Shown one piece after another: positions 36,677 to 45,571 of a DNA stretch of 55,476 nucleotides. The stretch comes from Larkinella punicea. Lineage in GTDB: Bacteria > Bacteroidota > Bacteroidia > Cytophagales > Spirosomataceae. Position 1 is the first letter of the stretch; each line of letters starts with the position of its first letter. The stretch spans positions 1 to 55,476 of the forward strand of contig NZ_QOWE01000037.1 in the NCBI RefSeq assembly GCF_003334855.1. The letters run 5' to 3'. The notes beneath the pieces are model-generated. The model saw only the letters and a list, made by a program, of their open reading frames with translations, was not told where the DNA came from and did no database searches. The position numbers and the translations under genes were made by a program.

Positions 36677-38158
36677 ATGTTTAATTCAACCATACGAGTT
36701 TGGGGCGTCTGCCTGGTTCTGCTGCTGGCAGGCCAGGCCTGTACGGACCTCGACGAAAAAACCTACGACGTCATTCCGACCGACCAGTTTGGCCAGACAG
36801 CAGCCCAGCAAGCCGCGCTGATCGGTCCACTCTACAGCGGTTTGGCCGATTATTACGGCAACAGTGCCGGTTTGAACGCCGTGACGGATGAACAAATTGT
36901 TCCGACGCGGGGTGGTGACTGGAAAGACGGCGATAACTGGAAACGACTCTATCAGCATACCTGGGACCCGACGACCGACAACGGCCAGTTCAACGGCCCC
37001 TGGACCTGGTGTTACAACAACATCACGTCCATCAACCAGCAACTGGGTTCCATTACGGACGAAAACGTGAAAGCCGAGCTTCGGGCATTGCGGGCTTTCT
37101 TCCACTACAAGGCGATGGATATGTTCGGCAATGTGATCATCGCCGATCAGGTGGGAACCTCCACACCGGCTCAGAAAACCCGGACCGAGGTGTTTAACTG
37201 GATCGAGAAGGAATTGCTGGAGGTGTATCCCAAATTGAGTTCAACCGTGGGTGGTGCCTATTACGGCCGTTTCAACAAACCGGTGGTCAACATGATTCTG
37301 GCGAAGATGTATCTCAACGCGCAGGTCTATACCGGTACGGCTCGCTGGGCGGATGCGGTTACCCGTTGTGATAGCATTATTATGTCGGGTAAGTTTTCCC
37401 TGACGGCTGATTTGCTGGACAACTTCAAAGTGCAGAACCAGAACTCACCGGAAATTATCCTGGCTACGCCTTTCGATAACTCGAAACGGGGTGGATTCAA
37501 TGTCCATATGGCGACCCTGCACTACAAGCACCAGTTGACTTATAACCTCCCGGCTTCTCCCTGGAATGGCTATGCAACCGTGGTTGAGTTTTACAACTCG
37601 TTCACGGCGCAGGATTTGCGCAAGAAAATGTGGATCGTTGGTCAGCAGTATGATGCAACCGGCGCACCGATGGACGACGACGGCATCCCGATGGTGATCA
37701 CCCCCGAAATTCCGGCCTTCGAAATGCCGGCGGGTCCCGCGGGTCGTCTGGCCGGAGCCCGGAGCCAGAAATACGAGATTCAGCGAAACAACACCACCAA
37801 TGACATGAGTAACGACTTCGTTATTTTCCGCTTGGGTGATGTCTATCTGATGCGCGGAGAAGCCAATTTCCGGCTGGGTAGAACGGCCAATGCGCTGGCG
37901 GATTTCAACGTGATCCGCAAACGGGCGGGCGTTCCCGACTACACAGCCGCCCAACTCACGCTGGATGAAATTCTGGCCGAGCGGGGTCGCGAACTGGCCT
38001 GGGAATACCACCGCCGTCAGGATCTGATCCGGTTTGGGCAGTTCACCAAAGCGTGGCGTTTCAAACCCGCTTCGGAAAAATACCGGGAGTTGTTCCCCAT
38101 TCCGAGAGATCAGATTTCGCTGAACCCCAACTTAAAGCAAAATCCAGGTTACAATTAG
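36677..38158 (+). CDS. SusD/RagB-family surface lipoprotein
   Basis: A 493-residue lipoprotein partner of SusC. The SPII signal has Cys22 (LLAGQACTDLDEKTYDVIP). The helical TPR-like scaffold includes RALRAFFHYKAMDMFGNVII. The typical C-terminal SusD part contains DVYLMRGEANFRLGRTANAL and ILAERGRELAWEYHRRQDLI, ending in PIPRDQISLNPNLKQNPGYN, the standard end of the family. It is shorter than many glycan SusDs, but complete. It is co-transcribed with SusC and closed by a terminator at 38177-38203. Confidence 0.95.
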   Translation: MFNSTIRVWGVCLVLLLAGQACTDLDEKTYDVIPTDQFGQTAAQQAALIGPLYSGLADYYGNSAGLNAVTDEQIVPTRGGDWKDGDNWKRLYQHTWDPTTDNGQFNGPWTWCYNNITSINQQLGSITDENVKAELRALRAFFHYKAMDMFGNVIIADQVGTSTPAQKTRTEVFNWIEKELLEVYPKLSSTVGGAYYGRFNKPVVNMILAKMYLNAQVYTGTARWADAVTRCDSIIMSGKFSLTADLLDNFKVQNQNSPEIILATPFDNSKRGGFNVHMATLHYKHQLTYNLPASPWNGYATVVEFYNSFTAQDLRKKMWIVGQQYDATGAPMDDDGIPMVITPEIPAFEMPAGPAGRLAGARSQKYEIQRNNTTNDMSNDFVIFRLGDVYLMRGEANFRLGRTANALADFNVIRKRAGVPDYTAAQLTLDEILAERGRELAWEYHRRQDLIRFGQFTKAWRFKPASEKYRELFPIPRDQISLNPNLKQNPGYN

Positions 38159-38176
38159 TGAAAAGCCTTTTCCTGT

Positions 38177-38203
38177 AAAAAGCCCGGGGTTTCCGGGCTT
38201 TTT
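38177..38203 (+). terminator. Intrinsic terminator of SusC-SusD operon
   Basis: AAAAAGCCCGG (38177-38187) and CCGGGCTTTTT (38193-38203) pair perfectly over 11 bp with a 5-nt loop and a T-tract within the stem end. Confidence 0.88.
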
Positions 38204-38245
38204 CTGTTTCGTTCAACTGTATTTTTCGGCCCGGTTTTGCCCCAC

Positions 38246-38336
38246 CCTTTTACCCCCGACCCCTAAAGGGGCACGGAACGAATTTTCATCCGGATGGTTC
38301 AGCGTCCGTGCCCCTTTAGGGGTCGGGGGCAAAAGG
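38246..38336. repeat. GC-rich 32-bp inverted repeat with CCCCTAAAGGGG core
   Basis: Arms 38246-38277 and 38305-38336 match at 31 of 32 positions. Each arm itself contains the palindrome CCCCTAAAGGGG. An outer pair TTTTGCCCCA / TGGGGCAAAA extends the structure to about 38234-38360. It lies between the SusCD terminator and the first FG-GAP gene and looks like a dispersed REP-type sequence rather than a plain terminator. Confidence 0.85.
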
Positions 38337-38411
38337 CGCAAGGCGGTGTTTGGGGCAAAATCAGAGGGTGTTTGGTTGTATAAAACCGTCAACCAAAAGC
38401 AATTTATTGAG

Positions 38412-38419
38412 TACCTTTA
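38412..38419 (+). promoter_or_regulatory. Possible -7 element TACCTTTA
   Basis: Seven of eight positions match TAnnTTTG, 31 bp before the ATG of the first FG-GAP gene. It is the only promoter candidate after the SusCD terminator. Confidence 0.4.
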
Positions 38420-38449
38420 AAACTTGATTTTGACAGTCAGTAACCGTTC

Positions 38450-41400
38450 ATGCGCTATCTGGTTTTCTTTTTAGTAGTAGGTCTTCTTGTCGGTTGTGGT
38501 GCTGCGGATACGCCATCGGAAGAGCGGCTTTTTGAAAAACTACCGCCGGAAACAACCCACATCAATTTCACCAATTCGGTCGTCGATGACCCGGATTTCA
38601 ACATTTTCAATTACCGAAATTTCTACAACGGCGGGGGCGTCGCCATCGGGGATGTCAACAACGACGGCTATCCGGACGTTTTCCTGATCGCCAACATGGG
38701 CGAAAACCGCCTGTATCTCAACCAGGGAAAACCAGGTGCTGCTTCGCTGGCATTTGAAGACATTACGACCCAAGCCGGTGTCGCCGGCAAACGCGCCTGG
38801 AGTACGGGGGCAACCTTTGCCGATGTCAACGGCGACGGCTGGCTGGATTTGTACGTCTGCAACGCCGGTATTCGCCCCGGCGACGATCGGGGCAATGAAC
38901 TCTTTATCAACAACGGAATTGGCAAAAACGGCACGGTGACCTTCACCGAAAAAGCCGCCGACTACGGCCTGAACGATCACGGTTTTTCGACTCATGCGGC
39001 TTTTTTCGATTACGACCGCGACGGCGACCTGGACCTGTATCTGCTCAACAACAGCTTCATGCCCGTCGGGAAATTGGGCTATGCCAACATCCGCTCCGAA
39101 CGCGATTCGCTGGGCGGTCATAAGCTGTTTCGGAATATGATGGAGGAAAGAATGAATGGAGGAAAGGAAAAAGGAGAAGGTATCCGTTCTTCCCTTCCTC
39201 CTTCCTCCTCTCCTCCTTTCTTCACCGACGTCAGCGAGAAAGCCGGAATTTACGGCAGCCTGATCGGTTTTGGCCTCGGCATCACCATCGGCGATGTGAA
39301 CGACGACAACTGGCTGGACATTTACATTTCGAACGATTTTTACGAACGGGATTATCTCTACCTCAACAACCACGACGGCACCTTCCGGGAGTCGGTGAAA
39401 GACGCCATGCCGCACCTGAGCCTGTCGTCGATGGGCGCCGATGTGGCCGATATCAACAACGACGGCCGGCTGGATATTTTCGTGACGGATATGCTGCCGG
39501 GGAATGATGTGCGCTTAAAAAAGAACTCATCATTCGAGAATTACGACTTGCAGGAAATCAAACTGTCGCGGGATTTCCATTACCAGTACATGCAGAATAT
39601 GCTGCATCTGAATCAGGGCAATGAACCAGCAAAAAGCGGAAAAACCGCCATTCCGATGTTCAGCGACATCGCCCGGTTTTCGGGCGTTCACGCCACCGAC
39701 TGGAGTTGGGGCGCTTTGATTTTCGACATGGACAACGACGGCCGGAAAGATATTTTTGTCGCCAACGGCATTGCCAAAGAAGTGACCGATCAGGATTTTA
39801 TTCACTTCCTGGCCGACCGGGAAAACATGGCCCAGATTGCCCGCCAGCGTTCCTTCAACTTCAAGGAATTTCTGGACAAAGCGCCCTCCGAACCGATTCC
39901 TAATTATGCCTTCCGGAACGATGGCAACCTGAGCTTTTCCAACCAGGCCACCAGTTGGGGCCTGGGCGAACCGAATTTCTCGAACGGTGCGGCTTACGGC
40001 GATCTCGACAACGACGGCGATCTGGATCTGGTGGTCAACAACGTCAACTCCCCGGTATCGGTTTTCAAAAATTTGTCGGTCGAGCAACACAAAACCAACT
40101 TCCTGCGGGTCAAACTGGTGGGTGAGGCCAAAAACCGCAATGCCATCGGTGCGAAGGTGTTTTTGTACCAGAAAGGCCAGATGCAGGTGTTGCAGCAAAT
40201 GCCCAACCGCGGTTTTCAGTCGTCCGTTGATCTGAATTTGCTGTTTGGTTTAGGCACCGACAACGTGATCGACTCGGTAAGGGTGGTCTGGCCGAACGAC
40301 CGGATGCAAACCATCCGACAGCCAAAAGTCAATCAACTGCTCACGCTGAAACAACCGGAAGCTACTGCTATTTGGAAAGCTAAAGTACCATCACCGGCTC
40401 TTTTTCAGGATATTACTACGGTTTCCGGCCTGGATTATACCCACGAAGAAAGTCCGTTTGTCGATTACAACCGTGACCCGTTACTGAAACAAATGCTCTC
40501 GACCGGTGGCCCGGCCATGGCGACGGGCGATGTCAACGGCGACGGGCTGGATGATGTGTTTTTTGGTGGGGCCTTCGGAAAACCGCATCACCTGTTTTAT
40601 CAACAGCCCAACGGTCGGTTTGTGGATAAAACCCCGGCGGTTTTGCGGCAGGACTTGACCTACGAAGCCGTCGATGCGGTTTTCTTCGATGCTGATGGCG
40701 ACAAAGACCTGGATCTCTACGTCGTTTCGGGCAGCAACGAGTTTGAAGCCGAAGCCGACGAATTGCTCGATCGGCTGTATTTGAACGACGGCAAAGGCGG
40801 TTTTGTCCGCGACGACCGGTTGCCCAACCTGAAAGCCAGCGGCTCCTGCGTCGCGGCTGCTGATTATGACCGTGACGGCGACATCGATCTGTTTGTCGGA
40901 ACGCGGCTGATTCCGGGAAAATACGGTTTCAATCCGGCGAGTTATCTGCTGACCAACGACGGCACCGGCAATTTCAAGAACTACACCCGGCGCTACATGC
41001 CCAACGCCGAGCAGTTGGGCATGGTGACCGATGCCAGTTGGGCTGATCTGAACGGCGACGGTTATCCTGAACTGATCGTGGTCGGCGACTGGATGCCGAT
41101 TACGGTTTTTCAAAACCAGCGAGGGAAACTTGCCACTTCTGAAACGCCGAAACTGGCGGATTCGAGTACCCCGGCTTCCGGCTGGTGGAATTGCGTCAAA
41201 GCCGGGGATGTCGATGGCGATGGCGATATTGATCTGGTAGTCGGCAATCTGGGACTTAATTCCCGGATCAAGGCAACGTCCAAAATCCCGGCGGAACTCT
41301 ACACGGCCGATTTTGACCAGAATGGCAGCCTGGAGCAAATCATCAATTGCGCCGACGAAACCGGAACCTTGTACCCGATGGTGTTGAAGCAGGATTTGCA

Positions 41401-41878
41401 GAAAGAAATGCCTTCTATTAAAAAGAAATACCTCAAGTTTACGGATTACGCAGGCAAGAAACTGAACGAAATTCTGGACGAAAAACAGTTGCAAAGTGCC
41501 GTGGTGCAGCGCGCGTATATGGGCGAATCGGTGGTTTTGCTGAATAATGGAAAAGGAGTTTTTACGATTCAGGCCCTGCCGAAAGAAGCGCAGTTTTCAC
41601 CGGTTTGCGGTATTGAAATTGCGGATGTCGATGGCGACAAAAAGATGGATTTGGTATTAACCGGAAATTTTTACGATGTTCTGCCGGAAATTGGCCGCTA
41701 TGACGCTAGTTACGGGTTGGTGCTGCTCGGAAAAGGCAACGGCATTTGGAAGTCCCTCGACCCGGCGGTTTCCGGCTTCATCGTCCACGGGCAGGTCCGG
41801 CAACTCGCGCGGCTGAAACAGGGGCAATTTGTATTGGGAAAAAATAAGGATAAAGTGCAAGTATTTAACCGGGATTAA
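38450..41878 (+). CDS. FG-GAP/VCBS repeat and UnbV (ASPIC) lipoprotein 1
   Basis: A 1142-residue surface or periplasmic lipoprotein (Cys16 in LLVGCGAAD) of the CRTAC1/ASPIC-UnbV type. Two sets of calcium-binding FG-GAP propeller motifs are visible: GDVNNDGYPDVFLI, ADVNGDGWLDLYVC, DYDRDGDLDLYLL, ADINNDGRLDIFV and GDLDNDGDLDLVVNN in the first half; GDVNGDGLDDVFFG, FDADGDKDLDLYVVSG, ADYDRDGDIDLFVG and GDVDGDGDIDLVVGNLG in the second. The UnbV module (about 560-630) has QQMPNRGFQSSVDLNLLFG. These proteins often stand beside SusCD pairs; their role (binding, presentation) is unknown. Residues about 231-258 are a low-complexity Glu/Lys/Ser/Pro insert encoded by a purine/pyrimidine hairpin. The stop codon lies inside the inverted repeat at 41872-41943. 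Confidence 0.93.
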   Translation: MRYLVFFLVVGLLVGCGAADTPSEERLFEKLPPETTHINFTNSVVDDPDFNIFNYRNFYNGGGVAIGDVNNDGYPDVFLIANMGENRLYLNQGKPGAASLAFEDITTQAGVAGKRAWSTGATFADVNGDGWLDLYVCNAGIRPGDDRGNELFINNGIGKNGTVTFTEKAADYGLNDHGFSTHAAFFDYDRDGDLDLYLLNNSFMPVGKLGYANIRSERDSLGGHKLFRNMMEERMNGGKEKGEGIRSSLPPSSSPPFFTDVSEKAGIYGSLIGFGLGITIGDVNDDNWLDIYISNDFYERDYLYLNNHDGTFRESVKDAMPHLSLSSMGADVADINNDGRLDIFVTDMLPGNDVRLKKNSSFENYDLQEIKLSRDFHYQYMQNMLHLNQGNEPAKSGKTAIPMFSDIARFSGVHATDWSWGALIFDMDNDGRKDIFVANGIAKEVTDQDFIHFLADRENMAQIARQRSFNFKEFLDKAPSEPIPNYAFRNDGNLSFSNQATSWGLGEPNFSNGAAYGDLDNDGDLDLVVNNVNSPVSVFKNLSVEQHKTNFLRVKLVGEAKNRNAIGAKVFLYQKGQMQVLQQMPNRGFQSSVDLNLLFGLGTDNVIDSVRVVWPNDRMQTIRQPKVNQLLTLKQPEATAIWKAKVPSPALFQDITTVSGLDYTHEESPFVDYNRDPLLKQMLSTGGPAMATGDVNGDGLDDVFFGGAFGKPHHLFYQQPNGRFVDKTPAVLRQDLTYEAVDAVFFDADGDKDLDLYVVSGSNEFEAEADELLDRLYLNDGKGGFVRDDRLPNLKASGSCVAAADYDRDGDIDLFVGTRLIPGKYGFNPASYLLTNDGTGNFKNYTRRYMPNAEQLGMVTDASWADLNGDGYPELIVVGDWMPITVFQNQRGKLATSETPKLADSSTPASGWWNCVKAGDVDGDGDIDLVVGNLGLNSRIKATSKIPAELYTADFDQNGSLEQIINCADETGTLYPMVLKQDLQKEMPSIKKKYLKFTDYAGKKLNEILDEKQLQSAVVQRAYMGESVVLLNNGKGVFTIQALPKEAQFSPVCGIEIADVDGDKKMDLVLTGNFYDVLPEIGRYDASYGLVLLGKGNGIWKSLDPAVSGFIVHGQVRQLARLKQGQFVLGKNKDKVQVFNRD
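39141..39222. repeat. In-frame purine/pyrimidine hairpin inside FG-GAP gene 1
   Basis: A block of almost only purines (39141-39180: TGGAGGAAAGAATGAATGGA and on) is followed by a 6-nt turn and an almost pure pyrimidine block (39187-39222), partly complementary. It keeps the frame and encodes a low-complexity stretch between FRNMMEE and FTDVSEKAGI, where FG-GAP relatives normally need only a short loop. The paralogue carries the same kind of block at the same place (42644-42748). Confidence 0.75.
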
Positions 41879-41943
41879 GCTGATTTTTCTGATTAAGCTG
41901 AGAAAAAATCAAATCAGTTCAATCAGAAGAATCAGTTTAATCC
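41872..41943. repeat. 30-bp inverted repeat spanning a stop codon
   Basis: Arms 41872-41901 and 41914-41943 match at 26 of 30 positions. The arm is built from GATTAAGCTGA / CTGATT words. The left arm includes the TAA stop (41876-41878) of the upstream FG-GAP gene; the right arm ends 34 bp before the next gene's preferred ATG. Confidence 0.85.
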
Positions 41944-41977
41944 AGCGGGGCCGCCCATGCGGTTCAGAAATCAACCT

Positions 41978-44900
41978 ATGAAACGAATTAGTATCTTTTT
42001 TGCGGCCGTAACATTGTTCTTTACGGGCTGTAAACAACTGAACCGTACGTCCGAAAAACCGCTCTTCCAGGTTCTGGATTCGACCCGGACGGGCATCGGT
42101 TTTATCAACCAGGTTCGCAATACGGACCAGTTCAACATCATCGACTACCTGTATTTCTACAACGGGGCGGGTGTGGCGGCTGGCGACCTCAACAACGACG
42201 GCCTGACGGATTTGTATTTCGTCTCGAATCAGGGAAAAAACAAGCTATATCTCAACAAGGGAAGTTTCAAATTTGAAGACGCTACGGAAAAAGCCGGTGT
42301 TGAGGGCTTTTCAGACTGGCAAACCGGGGTCACAATGGCCGATGTCAACGGTGATGGCTGGCTGGACATTTATGTGTGTGCGGTGGGCAACTTCAAAGGA
42401 CTAGAAGGTTCTAATGAATTGTATATCAATAATCAGGACGGCACTTTTACCGAAAAAGCCGCCGAATACGGTTTGGACTTTACCGGTTTTTCGACCCAGG
42501 CGGCTTTCTTCGACTACGACCACGACGGCGATCTGGATCTGTATTTGCTCAACCATGCCGTGCATACCTCCCGCAGCTACGACCGCGTCACGACCCGGAA
42601 TCTGCGGCAAAACGAATCGGGCGATTATTTGTTTCGGAATATGATGGAGGAGAGGAAAAAAGAAGGGAGGAAAGGAAGAAAGGAGGACGGGCGGAAAGGC
42701 AATAAATCGGTAGTCCCTTCTCCTCTCCTCCCTTTCTCCCCTCTTTTTGTAAACATCAGCGAGCAGGCCGGGATTTTCGGCGCGGCCATGGGCTACGGTC
42801 TGGGCATCTCGGTGGCGGATCTGAACAACGACGGCTGGGAAGATATTTACATCTCCAACGATTTTCACGAAGACGATTATTATTACCTCAACAACGGCAA
42901 AGGCGGTTTTACGGAAAACATGCGGAAAGCGTTTGCCCACGCCAGCCGGTTTTCGATGGGGAACGATGTGGCTGATGTCAACAACGACGGCTACCCGGAT
43001 GTGGTCACACTCGACATGTATCCCGAAGACGAAAGGGTTGAAAAAATGTCGCTGGGCGAAGATCCGCTGGACATTTACCTCTACAAATTAAGTTTTGGCT
43101 ACATGAATCAGTACAGCCGCAACTGTTTGCAAATCAGTCAGTCGGGCCAGAAATTCATGGAAATTGGAGCGATGGCCGGGATTGCGGCCACGGATTGGAG
43201 CTGGTCGCCCCTGCTGGCCGATTACGACAACGACGGTATCAAGGACCTGTTCATCTCCAACGGCATCGTCCGGCGGCCCAATGACCTTGACTACGTGAAA
43301 TATGCCTCCGACGACTCGCTGCGGTATGCGATGGAAACGTCCAAGGCCATCGATCAAAAAGCGATTTCGCTGATGCCCGAAGGCAAGGTGCATAATTACC
43401 TGTATCAGGGGTCGAAAGAGCTGAAGTTTGCGGATAAATCGCTGGCGTGGGGCTTCGAAAAACCGACGTTTTCGAGTGGCGCGGTGTATGCCGATCTGGA
43501 CAACGACGGCGATCTGGATCTGGTGACCAACGACATCAACGACCCGGCGGGTGTCTACCAGAACCAGGCGAATGAAGTATTTCCAACCCATACCTATCTA
43601 AAAATCAGGCTTCAGGGCGAGTCAGCGAACACTTTTGGCGTGGGTGCCAAAGTGATTTTGAAAACAAAAACCGGTCTGCAACTCCAGCAACTGATGCCCA
43701 CACGCGGTTTTCAGTCGTCCGTGGAGCCGGTTTTGACGTTTGGCCTGGGCGAAACTGCCACGGTTGACTCGCTGATTGTGATCTGGCCAAATCAGAAAAT
43801 GGAAGTTCAAACCGGTGTAAAATCTAATCAGACGCTGACGCTGAAACAAACGGAAGCTCAGCAGGACGTTGGCAGTTTCCGGTTCACGGCTCCCGATCCC
43901 CAACCGCGGTTTGAAGACATCACCAGCCAGTCGCCGATGGCGTACCAGCACCAGGAAAACACCTATTTTGATTTTGTTCGGGAATCGCTGATGCCGTTCA
44001 AGGTGTCGATGGAAGGGCCAAAACTGGCGGTCGGCGACGTCAATGGCGATGGTTTAGACGATTTTTACGCGGCTGGTGCCAAATGGCAGGCCGGCAGTTT
44101 GCAGATTCAGCAACCCAATGGCCGGTTTTTGCCGAGCAACCAACCGGCTTTTCGGGCCGATTCGACGTACGAGGATGTCGATGCGGTTTTCTTCGACGCC
44201 GATGGCGATAAGGATCTGGATTTGTACGTGGTTTCGGGCGGCAATGAATTTTTTGAGAAAATGCCCGAGCAGTTCGACCGGCTGTATCTGAACGATGGGA
44301 AGGGAAACTTCGCCCGCTCGAATGGATTGCCGCCGATGTATGACAACAAAAGCTGCGTTCGTCCGGTCGATCTGGATCTGGATGGCGATCTGGATCTGTT
44401 CGTGGGGGGCCGGGTTATTCCTTTTGCCTACGGGAAAATTCCGAATTCGTATCTTTTGATCAACGATGGCAAGGGGCGTTTTACGGACAAAACCGACCAG
44501 CTTGCGCCCGAACTCCGCCAAGCCGGGATGGTGACCGACGCCCTTTGGATGGATTACGATCAGGATAAAGACCTCGACCTGGTGGTGGCTGGTGACTGGA
44601 TGCCGATTCGGGTGTTCGCCAATCAGAACGGCAAACTGAAAGCGGTTCAATCCATCACCGACGAGAAGACATCCCTGAACGGTTTCTGGCAATGCCTGAC
44701 TGCCGCCGACTTCGACCGCGACGGCGATCTGGATCTGGTGGCCGGGAATTTGGGACTGAACACCAAATTCATCAAACAGGCCGAACCCCGACTCAAAATG
44801 TGGATAAAGGATTTCGACAATAATAGCAGCGTCGAGCAGCTTCTGGCCTACCAACGCGACGGGAAAAACTGGTATCCCGTCAATTTCAAAGATGAACTGG

Positions 44901-45406
44901 GCAAACAGATGCCCGGCATTATCAACAAACGGTTTACCAATTATACTTCATTCGCCGGAAAACCGGTGGAGGATTTGTTCGAGAAAAAGGAACTGAACGG
45001 GGCCGAAGAATACGAAGTCAACCAGTTTGCCTCGGTCTATCTGGAAAATACCGGCGACGGACGTTTTGTGGTTCACCCACTGCCTATGCTGGCGCAGGTT
45101 TCCAAACTGTTTGCGCTCCGAACCGATGACATCGACAACGACGGCTACCCCGACATCCTGGCGGGTGGCAATTTCTACGGCGTCAGCACCTATCAGGGGC
45201 GTTATGATGCCGATGATGGTTTGGTTCTCCAAAACAAAGGCAAAACGGGCCGCAATACCGCCCGATTTACGGCACTTTCACCAGTTGGCAGCGGTTTTCG
45301 GCTCGACGGCGAAGTGCGCGACATCAAGCCGATTCGGGTAGCGGGGGTTCCACACTGGTTGGTCGCCCGCAACGATACAACGATTCAGGTGTTCCATAAG
45401 AAATGA
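41978..45406 (+). CDS. FG-GAP/VCBS repeat and UnbV (ASPIC) lipoprotein 2
   Basis: A 1142-residue paralogue of the preceding gene, colinear over its whole length. ATG 41978 is preferred because it gives a clean lipoprotein signal (Cys18 in TLFFTGCKQ); ATG 41957 would prefix seven polar residues. FG-GAP motifs include GDLNNDGLTDLYFV, ADVNGDGWLDIYVC, DYDHDGDLDLYLL, DYDNDGIKDLFIS, ADLDNDGDLDLVTND, GDVNGDGLDDFYAAG, DLDLDGDLDLFVGG and ADFDRDGDLDLVAGNLG. The UnbV module is near 550-615 (QQLMPTRGFQSSVEPVLTFG). A basic low-complexity insert (about 223-257) sits at the site homologous to the insert of paralogue 1. The pair probably arose by tandem duplication and may form a two-component surface module with SusCD. 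The stop lies in the repeat at 45402-45478. Confidence 0.93.
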   Translation: MKRISIFFAAVTLFFTGCKQLNRTSEKPLFQVLDSTRTGIGFINQVRNTDQFNIIDYLYFYNGAGVAAGDLNNDGLTDLYFVSNQGKNKLYLNKGSFKFEDATEKAGVEGFSDWQTGVTMADVNGDGWLDIYVCAVGNFKGLEGSNELYINNQDGTFTEKAAEYGLDFTGFSTQAAFFDYDHDGDLDLYLLNHAVHTSRSYDRVTTRNLRQNESGDYLFRNMMEERKKEGRKGRKEDGRKGNKSVVPSPLLPFSPLFVNISEQAGIFGAAMGYGLGISVADLNNDGWEDIYISNDFHEDDYYYLNNGKGGFTENMRKAFAHASRFSMGNDVADVNNDGYPDVVTLDMYPEDERVEKMSLGEDPLDIYLYKLSFGYMNQYSRNCLQISQSGQKFMEIGAMAGIAATDWSWSPLLADYDNDGIKDLFISNGIVRRPNDLDYVKYASDDSLRYAMETSKAIDQKAISLMPEGKVHNYLYQGSKELKFADKSLAWGFEKPTFSSGAVYADLDNDGDLDLVTNDINDPAGVYQNQANEVFPTHTYLKIRLQGESANTFGVGAKVILKTKTGLQLQQLMPTRGFQSSVEPVLTFGLGETATVDSLIVIWPNQKMEVQTGVKSNQTLTLKQTEAQQDVGSFRFTAPDPQPRFEDITSQSPMAYQHQENTYFDFVRESLMPFKVSMEGPKLAVGDVNGDGLDDFYAAGAKWQAGSLQIQQPNGRFLPSNQPAFRADSTYEDVDAVFFDADGDKDLDLYVVSGGNEFFEKMPEQFDRLYLNDGKGNFARSNGLPPMYDNKSCVRPVDLDLDGDLDLFVGGRVIPFAYGKIPNSYLLINDGKGRFTDKTDQLAPELRQAGMVTDALWMDYDQDKDLDLVVAGDWMPIRVFANQNGKLKAVQSITDEKTSLNGFWQCLTAADFDRDGDLDLVAGNLGLNTKFIKQAEPRLKMWIKDFDNNSSVEQLLAYQRDGKNWYPVNFKDELGKQMPGIINKRFTNYTSFAGKPVEDLFEKKELNGAEEYEVNQFASVYLENTGDGRFVVHPLPMLAQVSKLFALRTDDIDNDGYPDILAGGNFYGVSTYQGRYDADDGLVLQNKGKTGRNTARFTALSPVGSGFRLDGEVRDIKPIRVAGVPHWLVARNDTTIQVFHKK
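42644..42748. repeat. In-frame purine/pyrimidine hairpin inside FG-GAP gene 2
   Basis: A purine arm (42645-42689, words GGAGGAAAGGAAGAAAGGAG) and a pyrimidine arm (42714-42748, CCCTTCTCCTCTCCTCCC) flank a 24-nt centre. The insert begins right after FRNMMEE and ends before the conserved NISEQAGI, the same junctions as in paralogue 1, with a different sequence. Confidence 0.75.
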
Positions 45407-45478
45407 TGGATTATGAATGATGGACGATGAATTACTTGCGCCAGCTCATTCATCGTCCATCATTCATAATCCATCATT
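45402..45478. repeat. Perfect 31-bp inverted repeat spanning a stop codon
   Basis: Arms 45402-45432 and 45448-45478 are perfectly complementary over 31 bp with a 15-nt loop. The arm is a chain of near-identical words (AATGATGGATTATG, AATGATGGACGATG). The TGA stop of the FG-GAP gene 2 (45404-45406) lies in the left arm. Confidence 0.92.
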
Positions 45479-45528
45479 GAAGAGACGGAAATCATAGGAT
45501 CTGTGCATCAGATATACTTTTTTTAAGG

Positions 45529-45536
45529 TAAATTTG
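45529..45536 (+). promoter_or_regulatory. -7 element TAAATTTG of haloperoxidase-ABC operon
   Basis: A full match to TAnnTTTG, 36 bp before the ATG at 45572 and after the hairpin that ends the FG-GAP unit. It suggests a separate transcript for the haloperoxidase-like and ABC genes. No TTG stands at the usual -33 distance. Confidence 0.55.
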
Positions 45537-45571
45537 TAGTCCTCTTGTACCATTAATTGCCAGTGTTCTTT

